A stretch of DNA of 12,126 nt from Victivallales bacterium Lenti_02 (GCA_001603055.1 LVAZ01000309.1:1-12126), one strand, 5' to 3'; shown: positions 10,001 to 12,126, counted from the first letter of the stretch. Made by a program: numbers and translations. The notes: generated by a model from the letters alone, not told the origin.

Positions 10001-12126
10001 TTCACCTCGAAGAGGTTGTTGTTGTTGGCGTCGTAGTAGGCGAAGCCGGAGGTGGAGTGGTGGAGGACGACGCCGTAGTTGCCGTTGTTGGCGGCGGTGG
10101 CGACGAGGGGGATGTCGGCGCCGTGGTTGTAGCGGACGGTGGATTCGGCGACGATGCCGGTGTTGGTGTTGATCCAGAGGGCGTCGCCGGCGCTCCATTT
10201 GCCGTCCCGGTCGTTGTCGGCCCAGCAGACGCTCTCGGCGATCTGGAACCATTTGAGGACGGTGCCGGGGTTGAGGGCGGCCGGCGGCGTGGGCGGCACG
10301 GTGACCTCATGGTAGACGAGGCTGGTGGCGGCCTCGCTCAGCCAGGTGCCCGCCTGGACGGGGACGTTGGCCGCGGTGGCGATGTTCCACAGGGAGAGCC
10401 CGCCCGCCGCGTTGCCGGAGAGGGTGGCGAAGAGGTGGTTGGGGTCGTAGTTGCCCTGGGGGTTGAAGTAGACGCGCAGGGACTGGAGCCGCCCGGCGCC
10501 GGTGGGGTCGAAGGAGTTGATGCCGATGGTGGGGAAGGGGCCGGTGCCCGGCAGGGCGAGCAGGCCGGGAGTGGTCTCGTCGGTGAGCACGTCGTTGGTC
10601 ACCACCTGGTTGCGCATGCGGTGGGTGGTGAAGCGGGTGGTGATGTGGGTGCTGCCCTGGGTGGTGCTGAGCTTGTCGGCGCCGTACCAGACGTTGTAGA
10701 CCTGGAGGGTGAAGTCGTCGCCGGGATCCATGTATTTGGTGGGCTGGATGACGAGGAAGAAGTCGTTGCCCTGGTTGACGCCGGTGTCGGTGCTGGGGAT
10801 GACGCCGGCCTCGAAGGCGCCGGAGTGGTTGATGTCGATCCAGACGGCGTCGGTGGCGGCATTGAAGACACCGCTGCCGTCAAGGCTACGGAAGACGGCG
10901 TCGGTCGCCTGGGCGGGGGTGAGGCCGAGGGCGACGCGCCCCGCCTCGGGCAGCGGGCCGGTGGCCTGGTCCTGGTGCCCGCCGGTGCCGGCCAGCATGT
11001 TGCTGGGGTCCTGGATGACCGTCTCGGGGACGAAGGGCAGATGGAGCTGCATGGGGAGCTGGGGGGGGCCGGCGATGTAGGGGACCGCGCTCATGGGCAT
11101 GCGGACGTCGTACTCGTCGAAGACGCCCTGCTGGCCCTTGATGGGGTTGTCGATGTAGACGGCGATGCCGCAGCCGCCGCCCTCCTGGTTCTGGCGGGGA
11201 TGCTGGATGGTGGGGTCGATGAGGTCGGAAATCTCGAAGTTGGTCGTGCCGGTGTCGCGGACTTCGACCACGAGTTTGGAGATGCGGGCGTTGGCCGTGG
11301 AGGTGAAGGACACCCGGAAGGTGTCGGTGTCGCGCCAGATCACGGCGTAGGTGCCGTTGTAGTTCGCGGTGCCGCCGATGGTCGCCACGCTGCCGACGAA
11401 GAGTCCGTGCGCGGGCGCGGTGAAGAGGGCGGTGCCGTCCCCGGCGTTCGCCACGGCGGTCAGCCTGCGGTCGTTGACGTTCGGGTACTCCTGCCCGCCC
11501 ACGAAGCGCTGGATCGCCTGGAAGCCGTCCGGAAGCGCGGCGGTCACGATGTAGGAGCCGCTGTATGATCCGGCGCCGGTCAGCGTGGCCACGTCGCCCA
11601 CCACCAGGCCGTGGCCCTCGGCGGCGAAGCTGGCCACGCCGTCGCCCATGTCGACCACGATGAGGACGGGAAAACCGCCGTTATAGATCGAGTTTCCGTT
11701 GAGCTGCGCGAACACATGCTGATCATAGCCCCCGGCGGGGCCGGTGTAGCGGGGCGCGGCGAGGAAGCTGTTGTCGTCGTAGTCGGTCACGATGTATTGG
11801 CGGTTGTAGGTGCCCGCGCCGGTGACCGTGGCCGTGTTGCCGCTCACGAGACCGTGCCCCGGCGCAGTGAAACGGGCGACGCCCGAGCCGTTGTCGGTGA
11901 TCCGGATGAGCGGGGTCGTCCCGTTGACGTTGGCGGCGGCGAAGGCTTCGGCCACGTAGGGGATGTCCACCTGGAAGGTGTCGAAGGCGGCGGTGGCCAC
12001 GCGGAAGTTGCCGTCGTAGCTGCCGGTGCCGCTGATGGTGACGGGATCGCCCACCGCGAGCCCGTGCGCGGCGGCGTGGAAAATCAGGCTGCCGCTCCAG
12101 CTCGAGCTGACGCCGGTGAGGGGAAT
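1..12126 (-). CDS. Giant multidomain surface/secreted protein (internal fragment, both ends missing): HGL repeats, Ca-loop modules, FN3, Big_5 Ig-like array, Kelch propeller
   Basis: The reverse complement is open for 4,042 codons in the frame whose codons occupy 12126-12124, 12123-12121 and so on to 3-1. I saw no stop and the translation is coherent protein at every point. The product is a chain of beta-rich modules: His-Gly-Leu repeats, Asp/Asn-loop modules, FN3 domains, RGxxGT repeats, eleven Big_5-like Ig units, then FN3 and a Kelch propeller. No catalytic domain, signal peptide, transmembrane helix or sorting signal is in view; signal peptide and anchor would lie outside the window. Codons end almost always in C or G. 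TTA and CTA are absent and TCA occurs once (11566-11568). Lys and Cys are very rare, Asp, Asn, Gly, Thr and Ala abundant. From family knowledge these modules build extracellular adhesive or structural stalks; an adhesin, sheath or stalk role is inference. No start site, RBS or promoter can be judged because the 5' end is outside. Confidence 0.95.
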   Translation of the reverse strand, partial: MPLTGVSSSWSGSLIFHAAAHGLAVGDPVTISGTGSYDGNFRVATAAFDTFQVDIPYVAEAFAAANVNGTTPLIRITDNGSGVARFTAPGHGLVSGNTATVTGAGTYNRQYIVTDYDDNSFLAAPRYTGPAGGYDQHVFAQLNGNSIYNGGFPVLIVVDMGDGVASFAAEGHGLVVGDVATLTGAGSYSGSYIVTAALPDGFQAIQRFVGGQEYPNVNDRRLTAVANAGDGTALFTAPAHGLFVGSVATIGGTANYNGTYAVIWRDTDTFRVSFTSTANARISKLVVEVRDTGTTNFEISDLIDPTIQHPRQNQEGGGCGIAVYIDNPIKGQQGVFDEYDVRMPMSAVPYIAGPPQLPMQLHLPFVPETVIQDPSNMLAGTGGHQDQATGPLPEAGRVALGLTPAQATDAVFRSLDGSGVFNAATDAVWIDINHSGAFEAGVIPSTDTGVNQGNDFFLVIQPTKYMDPGDDFTLQVYNVWYGADKLSTTQGSTHITTRFTTHRMRNQVVTNDVLTDETTPGLLALPGTGPFPTIGINSFDPTGAGRLQSLRVYFNPQGNYDPNHLFATLSGNAAGGLSLWNIATAANVPVQAGTWLSEAATSLVYHEVTVPPTPPAALNPGTVLKWFQIAESVCWADNDRDGKWSAGDALWINTNTGIVAESTVRYNHGADIPLVATAANNGNYGVVLHHSTSGFAYYDANNNNLFEVNEDIYFLGPGRNTLGWYTDLVLAPQVAIPANDTGANAGKDFEVRFRTNANPPIFGTLGWTFSVPHQSIIYNTGPSSANRDLTTTTARLSVVPSTISNFTATRGAGRVTLAWDLPAATFQSVIIVRTPTAAPGVNEVPLFGVPYAVGQPLGNGTVVYMGNGTSFVDNGVVNGTPYYYWAFAGDRSPTGRGPEDMVQATPWPVTPTEDSTPPGIVTNLVAVPGDNQVDFAWNDPLDLDLADVIVVRSSTDYPVIRPANETAYAVGANLGDGVVVGIVAPGAQTFRDDGDPGAGVPAPANGTTYYYAFYTNDFFLNYSAPAFINCMPSDGSAAAPRSVTSFNLSVVIDAFGNHDVNLAWNWPVPVGTPETGLIIVRHFGSPITGVPSNGRLYRLGDLLGTGETGTVVAIVNGTAAVTHTDQDVLGGGTYYYAAFTFNPTLAYSAGAYSSQVVSSAVVTYQDLTAAGQTIEFNSDPTPVIGINMYDNGQGAVLSAVTVQFNRLGNNSIFDLADIDGNSTASGVALYRDTNGNGVFNPGVDQLVPFTVGSGWSRGRPAVYDRKMDTAILGTTNWQAVDGVPGIQTGIYYADTNNNGQRDPGEPIWRGAETYTDLGAVVLSGPPPADGTAGIQTGLFYYDLDGSNSYTDGESLWRDESWPRMLTMNLVSGLDVPDTDPGSRPDLFVVVRTSRTIRYGTQVQFAIPGTFGLTFFGEEAGVAGLTTNAISCRIPATLVNLVAGGQTIPVSSPSTPVIAMDLADPAQTVDSLLLDLLNVGGDFDITPSDFINYQSIDQIGPISFWRDVRPIAPSWLGGVITATAADGGRTSVRVAGTDFAALGVRVGDTIRRVQGAVTTTAAVTALQSSLAANDTLVFMGGLTGVGGDHSLDPGDQFTVETRFLVASSPVINVADASHYPTTGILLLGRELIAYDGKDANNNLLGVVRGVQGTASAIAPHPVGEALRVIGLGADLAADLTAAATTVQLGAGQGARFPDPDNGYTAYVRIGNEIIGYRKRTGDQLLQCLRGTRGSDPIPHIAGMQVSDATVLALAADIGAGGSVIDLVHRPFAPAAETGIGHVTVGLEVISYTGVVRQANGWQLIGCVRGASGTTAAAHAAGDAVVQGRPGTFDLGTDSLVSLASLPASGMSIPLNIRNQRLSPMIDGIMDFFVTVNTSASASHNDDFQVRLAGGALDFSVPAASDSWRGITSTTLRVDAQDTTPPVITQVRTLDLNRNGMLDHVLVTFSEPIRDASLTGYISEAIAFLTDRWTIQGYTGVGIDPNGTTGMVDVENDNRLVLFFDERAINIPGGWFGDTGALVGLGTAGSTLADLNGNLLNGGAPYIAGTLVPLTVDGAAPVLIDAFSDRPLTAGGEIAAGTVFTLRFSEPVTSLDTLRIRTTDFRSSIDGFAALANGFAGVDWADVTAGINPNGRVTLTFNQESTSGGQWAEDATLNLDPATISEGDIVDLVGFNALPAPAPVPIRGLGSVVVVSAETGDANNNGRIDFIRITFDRPVNDSTLAGYPGVDGKIAVAASGNHFQVLGRSQVMIDLNGPFDNDLPNNNVLYLVFGEGGAPDTGETPNLIIAGTTLRSLDGEYTRDYNAPTTDGAPPVMIDVVTYDRNDNGAVDMAVVVFSEPVDDATVAPADFTIGGMPVDTVLTGLAALAPAFPDAADDEVLVLQITVPANEVLGTEFKTVAYTNDNDGTDLADLLGNKAASDGNGGRWGNQLDAARPTIQSARTLTDSSIQVVFSENVLGVTTATLRTNGNALAFGNLVQTGARTYVWSDPAGGARWNTDATGAGPGDIDDSDGYRSTDSLGTARNITPNLSVLADALSDASLNTNLVILNNPMTTDGVVPVLVAVTTLDALPATPDGRVDSALLVFSEPISEATLAAGNFRIGGVVGTTLDFGAVANDQAFTVRHGGVDGTELKALRYTAGTAADMNGNPLAGGDDLGLTRTDAAKPVVLAAATRSDRSVELRFSEPVAAPAAAALTANGGAITFATVDASANPLVLWSGASDAWNTDATGASAGTGTDAAGVNRAAIPNIQIAADAILDQAAAPNGIAALASAATVDGAPPVVTKLHSTVPAGSTFTFGQLVPVQVSFSERVAVTGGTPTLTIQVSSVTQRVLSYQSGNGTRTLLFNYVVAAGDNRRDPDFLDCPGTNSLALGSSSITDTAPTPNLAVLTLPAPGAEYVGDYGPLYGHKIQIDTVPPAILAVQTMDHDTIRVTFSELILNDTDQIQAALASLGISDGGAPEAVLTFDAASLDADNTVLTNTAASFSVVYLHMTNPAKRWNTDATGTSAGAGTDGDGVARTAIPKLVAAADVLEDMVGNKMAGVTFTGTTDGAPPVVLAGSYRNSADVDNARVSSLQVRFSEPVDLASLAGWTLDPNDLPLHTTFGPVTRPDGRTVVIAVTATGTATGVNTGGTEPTLDYDGTGSVRDRSPALNALAAFAAPLDLDDRAGPVLLAAELATPSIARLTFSEELDGATVDALGGSDFAHSTSAVTAAADLNAWLNARVTLAPPLALADVTTIRFAADVANITDAGGNLRIHVADVNLDAYSNWVNITGPATDVMHRGNVAIDVPGLVDVGNAAPEDDLDNWNLYLVQGHGAERKPIADATSHLLTGPVAAPLAPEASLGDFTPDTHAADGVYEYTLVLEVVYNGSAPFYVYREIFIAKDVAEIGEVRDGPGEDIDFQQNSTQLVGNWSGITVPGVPTARYEVSYNTDKDNAPADPAEWIAAGPVGTSTYTIGGLGLADGATYYYWVRARDDSDNIIAVKGSDGVTVDLTAPAGTVVRNDAALWQVQNVAFGANWDAFVDPGSVDEDPDPDPITGSGVASYQMAVHRMDGAVADPLTDPQVSVGGFVNVGNVLAAELSVAAGTLNTLVHGGTYYAAVRAVDAVGNAGDPVYAATTVTVDLFAPVPTIVPDGEGGTEPAIYLELSNLTNLRAYWQPFTDDVSGPPAYDLTYQYRVVSGDAPTAWVSGRNLNVARTEFASVKLADGRLLVAGGWTGTQTLASVEIFDPATGVWTLAAPMNTARRNASAVLLPDGRVVVGGGDDPTDCLTSIEVYTPATNSWFAAGNLGQKRTQATAVLVDESVWFMGGRAGAKSATDDFLTSIESFTPAPDATPGVVINLTSLFPGMALSAARYGAQAVTLDDGRILVIAGETGTNTVSGAVDMYNPGTGAWTAMALGTARGQFAVCHLPGTNQVLVMGGRAGTTALKSVESFGGTGWSYLADMNTARYGSAAVWIEGASQVLVAGGYGTGGNVASCETYDPAIGTWTAAAALTAPRGHHGLAAFDNGLVLAYGGLRNYAYNRACESSLYPYAITGW
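1057..1197 (-). other. Fibronectin type III domain c, first half only
   Basis: IYLELSNLTNLRAYWQPF gives strands A and B with the core Trp. A loop FTDDVSGPPAYD and the strand LTYQYRVVSGDAPTAW match strands C and C' of domain a (ARYEVSYNTD ... AEW). The expected second half (GL-x-x-G-x-x-Y-x-x-x-V-R-A) does not follow; the Kelch propeller begins instead. The rest may resume beyond base 1. Confidence 0.65.
1216..1611 (-). other. Fibronectin type III domain b
   Basis: It starts ALWQVQNVAFGANWDAF with the core Trp and carries an acidic loop DPGSVDEDPDPDP. SYQMAVHRMDG is strand C, and LVHGGTYYAAVRAVDAVGN is strand F with the hallmark A-V-D-x-x-GN. TVTVDLFAPVPTIV is the closing strand and link. Confidence 0.85.
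1630..1926 (-). other. Fibronectin type III domain a
   Basis: It runs from DIDFQQNSTQLVGNWSGI (core Trp in strand B) through ARYEVSYNTD and DPAEWIAAG to LADGATYYYWVRARDDSDN. The last is the classic FN3 strand F 'L-x-x-G-x-x-Y-x-x-x-V-R-A-x-D-x-x-x-N'. It ends with TVDLTAPAG, the usual link to the next FN3. Confidence 0.85.
1927..2340 (-). other. Spacer region between the Ig array and the FN3 domains
   Basis: About 138 residues with no repeat I recognise. It includes NWVNITGPATDVMHRGNVAID, a stretch NWNLYLVQGHG, then ADGVYEYTLVLEVVYNGS and FYVYREIFIAKD. The last two look like the closing strands of an Ig-like fold of the kind that describes expected motion ('DG-x-Y-x-Y-x-L'). The region has more A and T at third positions (GTG, GAT, GTT, ACT) than the parts before it. 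Confidence 0.4.
2341..2631 (-). other. Big_5-like Ig unit 11 (shortest, last)
   Basis: It starts DDRAGPVLLAAELATPSIA with RLTFSEELDGATV. It ends near ITDAGGNLRIHVAD, with the closing turn in the form D-A-G-G-N. It is followed by a spacer that does not match the array. Confidence 0.68.
2632..2979 (-). other. Big_5-like Ig unit 10
   Basis: It starts TDGAPPVVLAGSYRNSADVD, then SSLQVRFSEPVDLASLAGW. A Thr/Gly-rich stretch (VTATGTATGVNTGGTEP) is followed by YDGTGSVRDRSPALN, a variant of the closing turn. Confidence 0.72.
2980..3387 (-). other. Big_5-like Ig unit 9, carries WNTDATG copy 1
   Basis: It starts DTVPPAILAVQTMDHDT, then IRVTFSELILND. It has RWNTDATGTSAGAGTD (from 3129), then RTAIPKLVAAADVLEDMVGNKMAG, where the insert runs straight into the D-x-x-GN closing turn. 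This shows that the WNTDATG stretch belongs to the last third of the Ig unit. Confidence 0.75.
2998..3129 (-). repeat. WNTDATG segment, copy 1
   Basis: A 44-residue stretch from W to MAG. Its first 21 bases (3109-3129) are identical to the start of copies 2 and 3. It shares with copy 2 the pattern WNTDATG-x-SAG-x-GTD-x-x-GV-x-R-x-AIP, and then an AAD helix-like stretch. Confidence 0.8.
3388..3798 (-). other. Big_5-like Ig unit 8
   Basis: It starts VDGAPPVVTKLHSTVPAG, then PVQVSFSERVAVTGGTPTL. The 'F-S-E-x-V-x-V-x-G-x-P-x-L' stretch is more like Ig units of the Big_13 or Slam-dependent type than the other units. A Cys (DFLDCPGTN) and the strand RTLLFNYVVAAGD, typical of cadherin-like and Ig-like surface repeats, follow. 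Confidence 0.68.
3799..4143 (-). other. Big_5-like Ig unit 7, carries WNTDATG copy 2
   Basis: It starts TDAAKPVVLAAATRSDRS with VELRFSEPV. It has AWNTDATGASAGTGTD (from 3954), then RAAIPNIQIAADAILD. Like unit 5 it follows an IGG-type unit and carries the WNTDATG insert. Confidence 0.75.
3826..3954 (-). repeat. WNTDATG segment, copy 2
   Basis: A 43-residue stretch. The 21 bases at 3934-3954 are identical to copies 1 and 3, and a 25-base run (3931-3955 on the plus strand) is shared with copy 3. It lies 275 residues N-terminal of copy 1. Confidence 0.8.
4144..4464 (-). other. Big_5-like Ig unit 6
   Basis: It starts TDGVVPVLVAVTTLD, then TPDGRVDSALLVFSEPISEATL and NFRIGG. It closes with AADMNGNPLAGGDD. 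It is close to unit 4 in order of motifs (FSEP, then x-F-x-IGG, then D-x-x-GN), suggesting a two-unit duplication period of units 4-5 and 6-7. Confidence 0.78.
4465..4833 (-). other. Big_5-like Ig unit 5, carries WNTDATG copy 3
   Basis: It starts DAARPTIQSARTLTDSS with the strand IQVVFSENV. The middle holds RWNTDATGAGPGD (from 4641), then an Asp/Ser-rich turn and ITPNLSVLADALSD. The last stretch takes the place of the usual D-x-x-GN turn. Confidence 0.72.
4492..4641 (-). repeat. WNTDATG segment, copy 3
   Basis: A 50-residue stretch starting WNTDATGAGPGDIDD. The 21 bases at 4621-4641 are identical to copies 1 and 2, but the following protein sequence has diverged and is longer. It lies 229 residues N-terminal of copy 2. 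Confidence 0.75.
4834..5205 (-). other. Big_5-like Ig unit 4
   Basis: It starts TDGAPPVMIDVVTYDRNDNG, with the loop from 5163, then MAVVVFSEPVDDATV and DFTIGG. It closes with TDLADLLGNKAAS. It is the most complete example of the unit pattern in the array. Confidence 0.8.
5206..5565 (-). other. Big_5-like Ig unit 3
   Basis: It starts GSVVVVSAETGDANNNGRID, with the loop from 5532, then FIRITFDRPVNDSTL. FDRP replaces FSEP. The end lacks D-x-x-GN and reads SLDGEYTRDYNAP before the next TDGAPP. Confidence 0.7.
5566..5964 (-). other. Big_5-like Ig unit 2
   Basis: It starts DGAAPVLIDAFSD and has the strand FTLRFSEPVTSLDTL. There is no Asp loop at its start. It closes with a Pro-rich linker (NALPAPAPVPIRG) rather than the usual D-x-x-GN turn, so a hinge here is likely. 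Confidence 0.7.
5965..6369 (-). other. Big_5-like Ig unit 1
   Basis: It starts DTTPPVITQVRTL, then the loop DLNRNGMLD (from 6330) and the strand VLVTFSEPI. It ends with STLADLNGNLLNGG, the 'D-x-x-GN' closing turn. The unit has an extra 'TTGMVDVENDNRLVLFFDE' strand pair before the closing turn, which makes it one of the longest. Confidence 0.75.
6370..6648 (-). other. Short module related to the loop modules
   Basis: Residues 1827-1919. It holds MIDGIMDFFVTVNTSASAS followed by HNDDFQVRL (6540-6457), a match in order and spacing to the 'DFF-V-I-RTS ... G-D-x-F-x-V' signature of modules A0 to A2. It lacks Asp loops. It joins the RGxxGT repeats to the Ig-like array. Confidence 0.45.
6649..7302 (-). 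repeat. Three tandem RGxxGT repeats (phage-tail-like)
   Basis: Units lie at about 7302-7123, 7080-6889 and 6849-6649. Each has a strand opening, then G-x-E-[LIV]-I-x-Y, then a variable turn, then [VC]-x-RG-x-x-G-[TS], then H-x-x-G-x-x-[LV]. The RGxxG[TS] motifs are at 7188-7171 (RGVQGT), 6945-6928 (RGTRGS) and 6708-6691 (RGASGT), 81 and 79 residues apart. The second and third have Cys just before the Arg (CLRG, CVRG). From memory, the same 'G-x-E-I-x-Y ... RG-x-x-GT ... H-x-x-G' pattern occurs in phage minor tail and host-specificity proteins. Its role here is unknown. Confidence 0.7.
7303..7818 (-). other. Loop-module relative A3
   Basis: It starts with NLVAGGQTIPVSSPSTPVIAMDL, matching the A2 opening. 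A stretch rich in Asp, Leu and Ile follows, then ISFWRDVRP, then strands with GVRVGDTIRRVQG and LDPGDQFTVETRFLV. The last strand resembles the 'GDDF-x-V' strand of A0. No clean 12-residue Asp loop remains, so this is a diverged copy or a neighbouring fold fused to one. Confidence 0.45.
8068..8103 (-). other. Predicted Ca2+-binding loop D-L-D-G-S-N
   Basis: DLDGSNSYTDGE is the second member of the 48-residue tandem pair. Position 5 is Ser, so it is a weaker match to the 12-residue loop than its neighbour, but the acidic residues at 1, 3, 10 and 12 are kept. Confidence 0.5.
8212..8247 (-). other. Predicted Ca2+-binding loop D-T-N-N-N-G
   Basis: DTNNNGQRDPGE has oxygen ligands at 1, 3 and 5, Gly at 6, Asp at 9 and Glu at 12. 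It follows GIQTGIYYA and precedes PIWRG. The next loop, 48 residues on, has the same frame (GIQTGLFYY before, SLWRD after), so the two are a tandem duplication. Confidence 0.6.
8653..9009 (-). other. Fibronectin type III-like domain 3 of the central trio
   Basis: It opens with RSVTSFNLSVVIDAFGN, then DVNLAWNWP with the core Trp. The middle has LYRLGDLLGTGETGTVV, the same inserted loop as in domains 1 and 2. It ends with GGGTYYYAAFTFN. Immediately after it the chain returns to a loop module (A2). Confidence 0.72.
9043..9381 (-). other. Fibronectin type III-like domain 2 of the central trio
   Basis: It opens with STPPGIVTNLVAVPGDN, then QVDFAWNDP with the core Trp. The middle has AYAVGANLGDGVVVG, parallel to the loop of domain 1. 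It closes with NGTTYYYAFYTND. 'TPPG-x-V-T-N-L' is a common start for bacterial FN3 domains. A short linker with one Cys (INCMPSDG) leads to domain 3. Confidence 0.75.
9400..9735 (-). other. Fibronectin type III-like domain 1 of the central trio
   Basis: It begins with a SNFTATRGAGRVTLAWDLP strand pair, in which the Trp of strand B is the FN3 core Trp. It ends with NGTPYYYWAFAGD, the 'G-T-x-Y-x-Y-x-v-x-A-x-d' strand F typical of FN3. The stretch between holds an extra loop (PYAVGQPLGNGTVVYMGNG) that recurs in the next two domains, so the trio arose by duplication. Confidence 0.75.
9745..10572 (-). other. Asp/Asn-loop beta module A1
   Basis: Residues 519-794. It starts with a GTGPFPTIGINSFDPTG strand-turn that is the counterpart of 'TPVIGINMYDNGQG' in module A2 and 'TPVIAMDLADPAQ' in A3. 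A loop DNDRDGKWSAGD (10218-10183), flanked by W on both sides, and a second loop DANNNNLFEVNE (10032-9997) have oxygen ligands at positions 1, 3, 5 and 12, as in EF-hand or dockerin loops. The segment NDTGANAGKDFEVRFRTN (from 9912) is the module's signature strand pair. It is followed directly by the first FN3 domain. Confidence 0.6.
10183..10218 (-). other. Predicted Ca2+-binding loop D-N-D-R-D-G (12 residues)
   Basis: Residues 637-648 read DNDRDGKWSAGD. Asp at 1, 3 and 5, Gly at 6 and an acidic residue at 12 match the EF-hand/dockerin loop consensus. It is the cleanest of the loops in this protein. The flanking helices of a true EF-hand are not evident; Trp follows two residues later (ALW), as in the loops at 8247 and 8103. 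Confidence 0.6.
10573..11304 (-). other. Asp/Asn-loop beta module A0
   Basis: Residues 275-518. It opens with a beta strand (KLVVEVRDTG), then a Pro-rich stretch with one Cys. Two calcium-loop-like motifs follow, DGSGVFNAATD (from 10881) and DINHSGAFEAG (from 10836), each preceded or followed by a W. The segment at 10794-10693 reads DTGVNQGNDFFLVIQPT, then a G-D-D-F-T-L strand. That segment matches equivalents in modules A1, A2 and the 6648-6370 module, so this is one repeated fold that I cannot name. A Ca2+-stabilised beta domain is the best guess. Confidence 0.6.
11305..12090 (-). repeat. Four tandem His-Gly-Leu beta repeats (phage-tail/FCCH-like)
   Basis: Residues 13-274. Four units carry the pattern F-x-A-x-x-HGL-x-x-G-x-x-x-T-[IVL]-x-G-x-x-x-Y-[NDS]-x-x-[YF]-x-V. 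The HGL triplets lie at 12058-12066, 11848-11856, 11605-11613 and 11401-11409, so spacing is 70, 81 and 68 residues. Unit bounds are about 12090-11881, 11880-11638, 11637-11434 and 11433-11305. This 'HGL ... G-D-x-V-T-I-x-G ... Y-N-G-x-Y-x-V' pattern is familiar from phage tail proteins and large bacterial surface proteins, often labelled as E1 FCCH-like beta-barrel repeats; that label is from memory. More copies probably lie upstream, since the window edge falls just before the first unit. Confidence 0.8.

Noticed and set aside
9302..10252. Minus-strand 316-codon Arg/Pro/His-rich open frame
   Set aside because: Out-of-frame shadow of the module A1 and FN3 region; no domain and wrong composition.
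112..11568. Plus-strand open frame of 3,818 codons
   Set aside because: Its product is a Gly/Ala/Val/Asp run with no domain, and it is in codon register with the minus-strand gene. It is open only because that gene avoids TTA, CTA and TCA.
6649..12090. Integrated prophage tail region
   Set aside because: The phage-like repeats are in one frame with FN3, Ig and Kelch modules. There are no other phage genes and no gene boundaries in the window.

Overview
The whole 12,126-base window is the inside of one giant gene read on the minus strand. Reading the reverse complement from base 12126 to base 1 gives 4,042 consecutive codons (12126 = 3 x 4042) with no stop. The reading gives good domain sequence from end to end. 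Neither the start codon nor the stop codon is in the window, so the protein is longer than 4,042 residues. No other gene, RNA gene, intergenic gap, promoter, terminator, CRISPR array or insertion sequence is visible. Residue numbers below count from base 12126 as residue 1.

Order from the N-terminal side (high coordinates) to the C-terminal side: (1) four Ala-x-His-Gly-Leu repeats of a type common in phage tail and surface proteins (12090-11305); (2) two long beta-rich modules with D-x-N/D-x-D/N-G loops and a 'DFF-V-I-RTS'-like segment (11304-9745); (3) three fibronectin-III-like domains, each ending in G-T-x-YYY (9735-8653); (4) two more modules like (2) (8637-7303); (5) three 'G-x-E-I-x-Y ... 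RGxxGT ... H-x-x-G' repeats (7302-6649); (6) a short module related to (2) (6648-6370); (7) eleven tandem SbsA/Big_5-like bacterial Ig units marked by 'TDGAPPV' entry and 'v-FSEPv' strands (6369-2341); (8) an unassigned spacer (2340-1927); (9) two fibronectin-III domains and the first half of a third (1926-1057); (10) a Kelch beta-propeller with six complete blades and the start of a seventh (1047-1), which appears to interrupt the third fibronectin domain.

The composition suggests a secreted or cell-surface filamentous protein: almost only beta-sandwich, propeller and Asp/Asn/Gly loop modules, very few Cys (about 11) and Lys (about 28 in 4,042 by hand count), and no membrane segment seen. 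The DNA is very GC-rich, with nearly all third codon positions G or C (GCC, GAC, ACC, GTC, CTC, AAC dominate). Giant Ig/FN3/Kelch proteins of this style are known from large-genome environmental bacteria such as Planctomycetota, Verrucomicrobiota/Lentisphaerota, Omnitrophota and related candidate phyla. The window has no marker that fixes the phylum, so this is inference.

A 3.8-kilo-residue open frame on the plus strand (112-11568) and a 1.5-kilo-residue open frame on the minus strand (2549-6952) are both shadows of this gene. An annotation that picks the longest closed ORF would call the wrong strand here.
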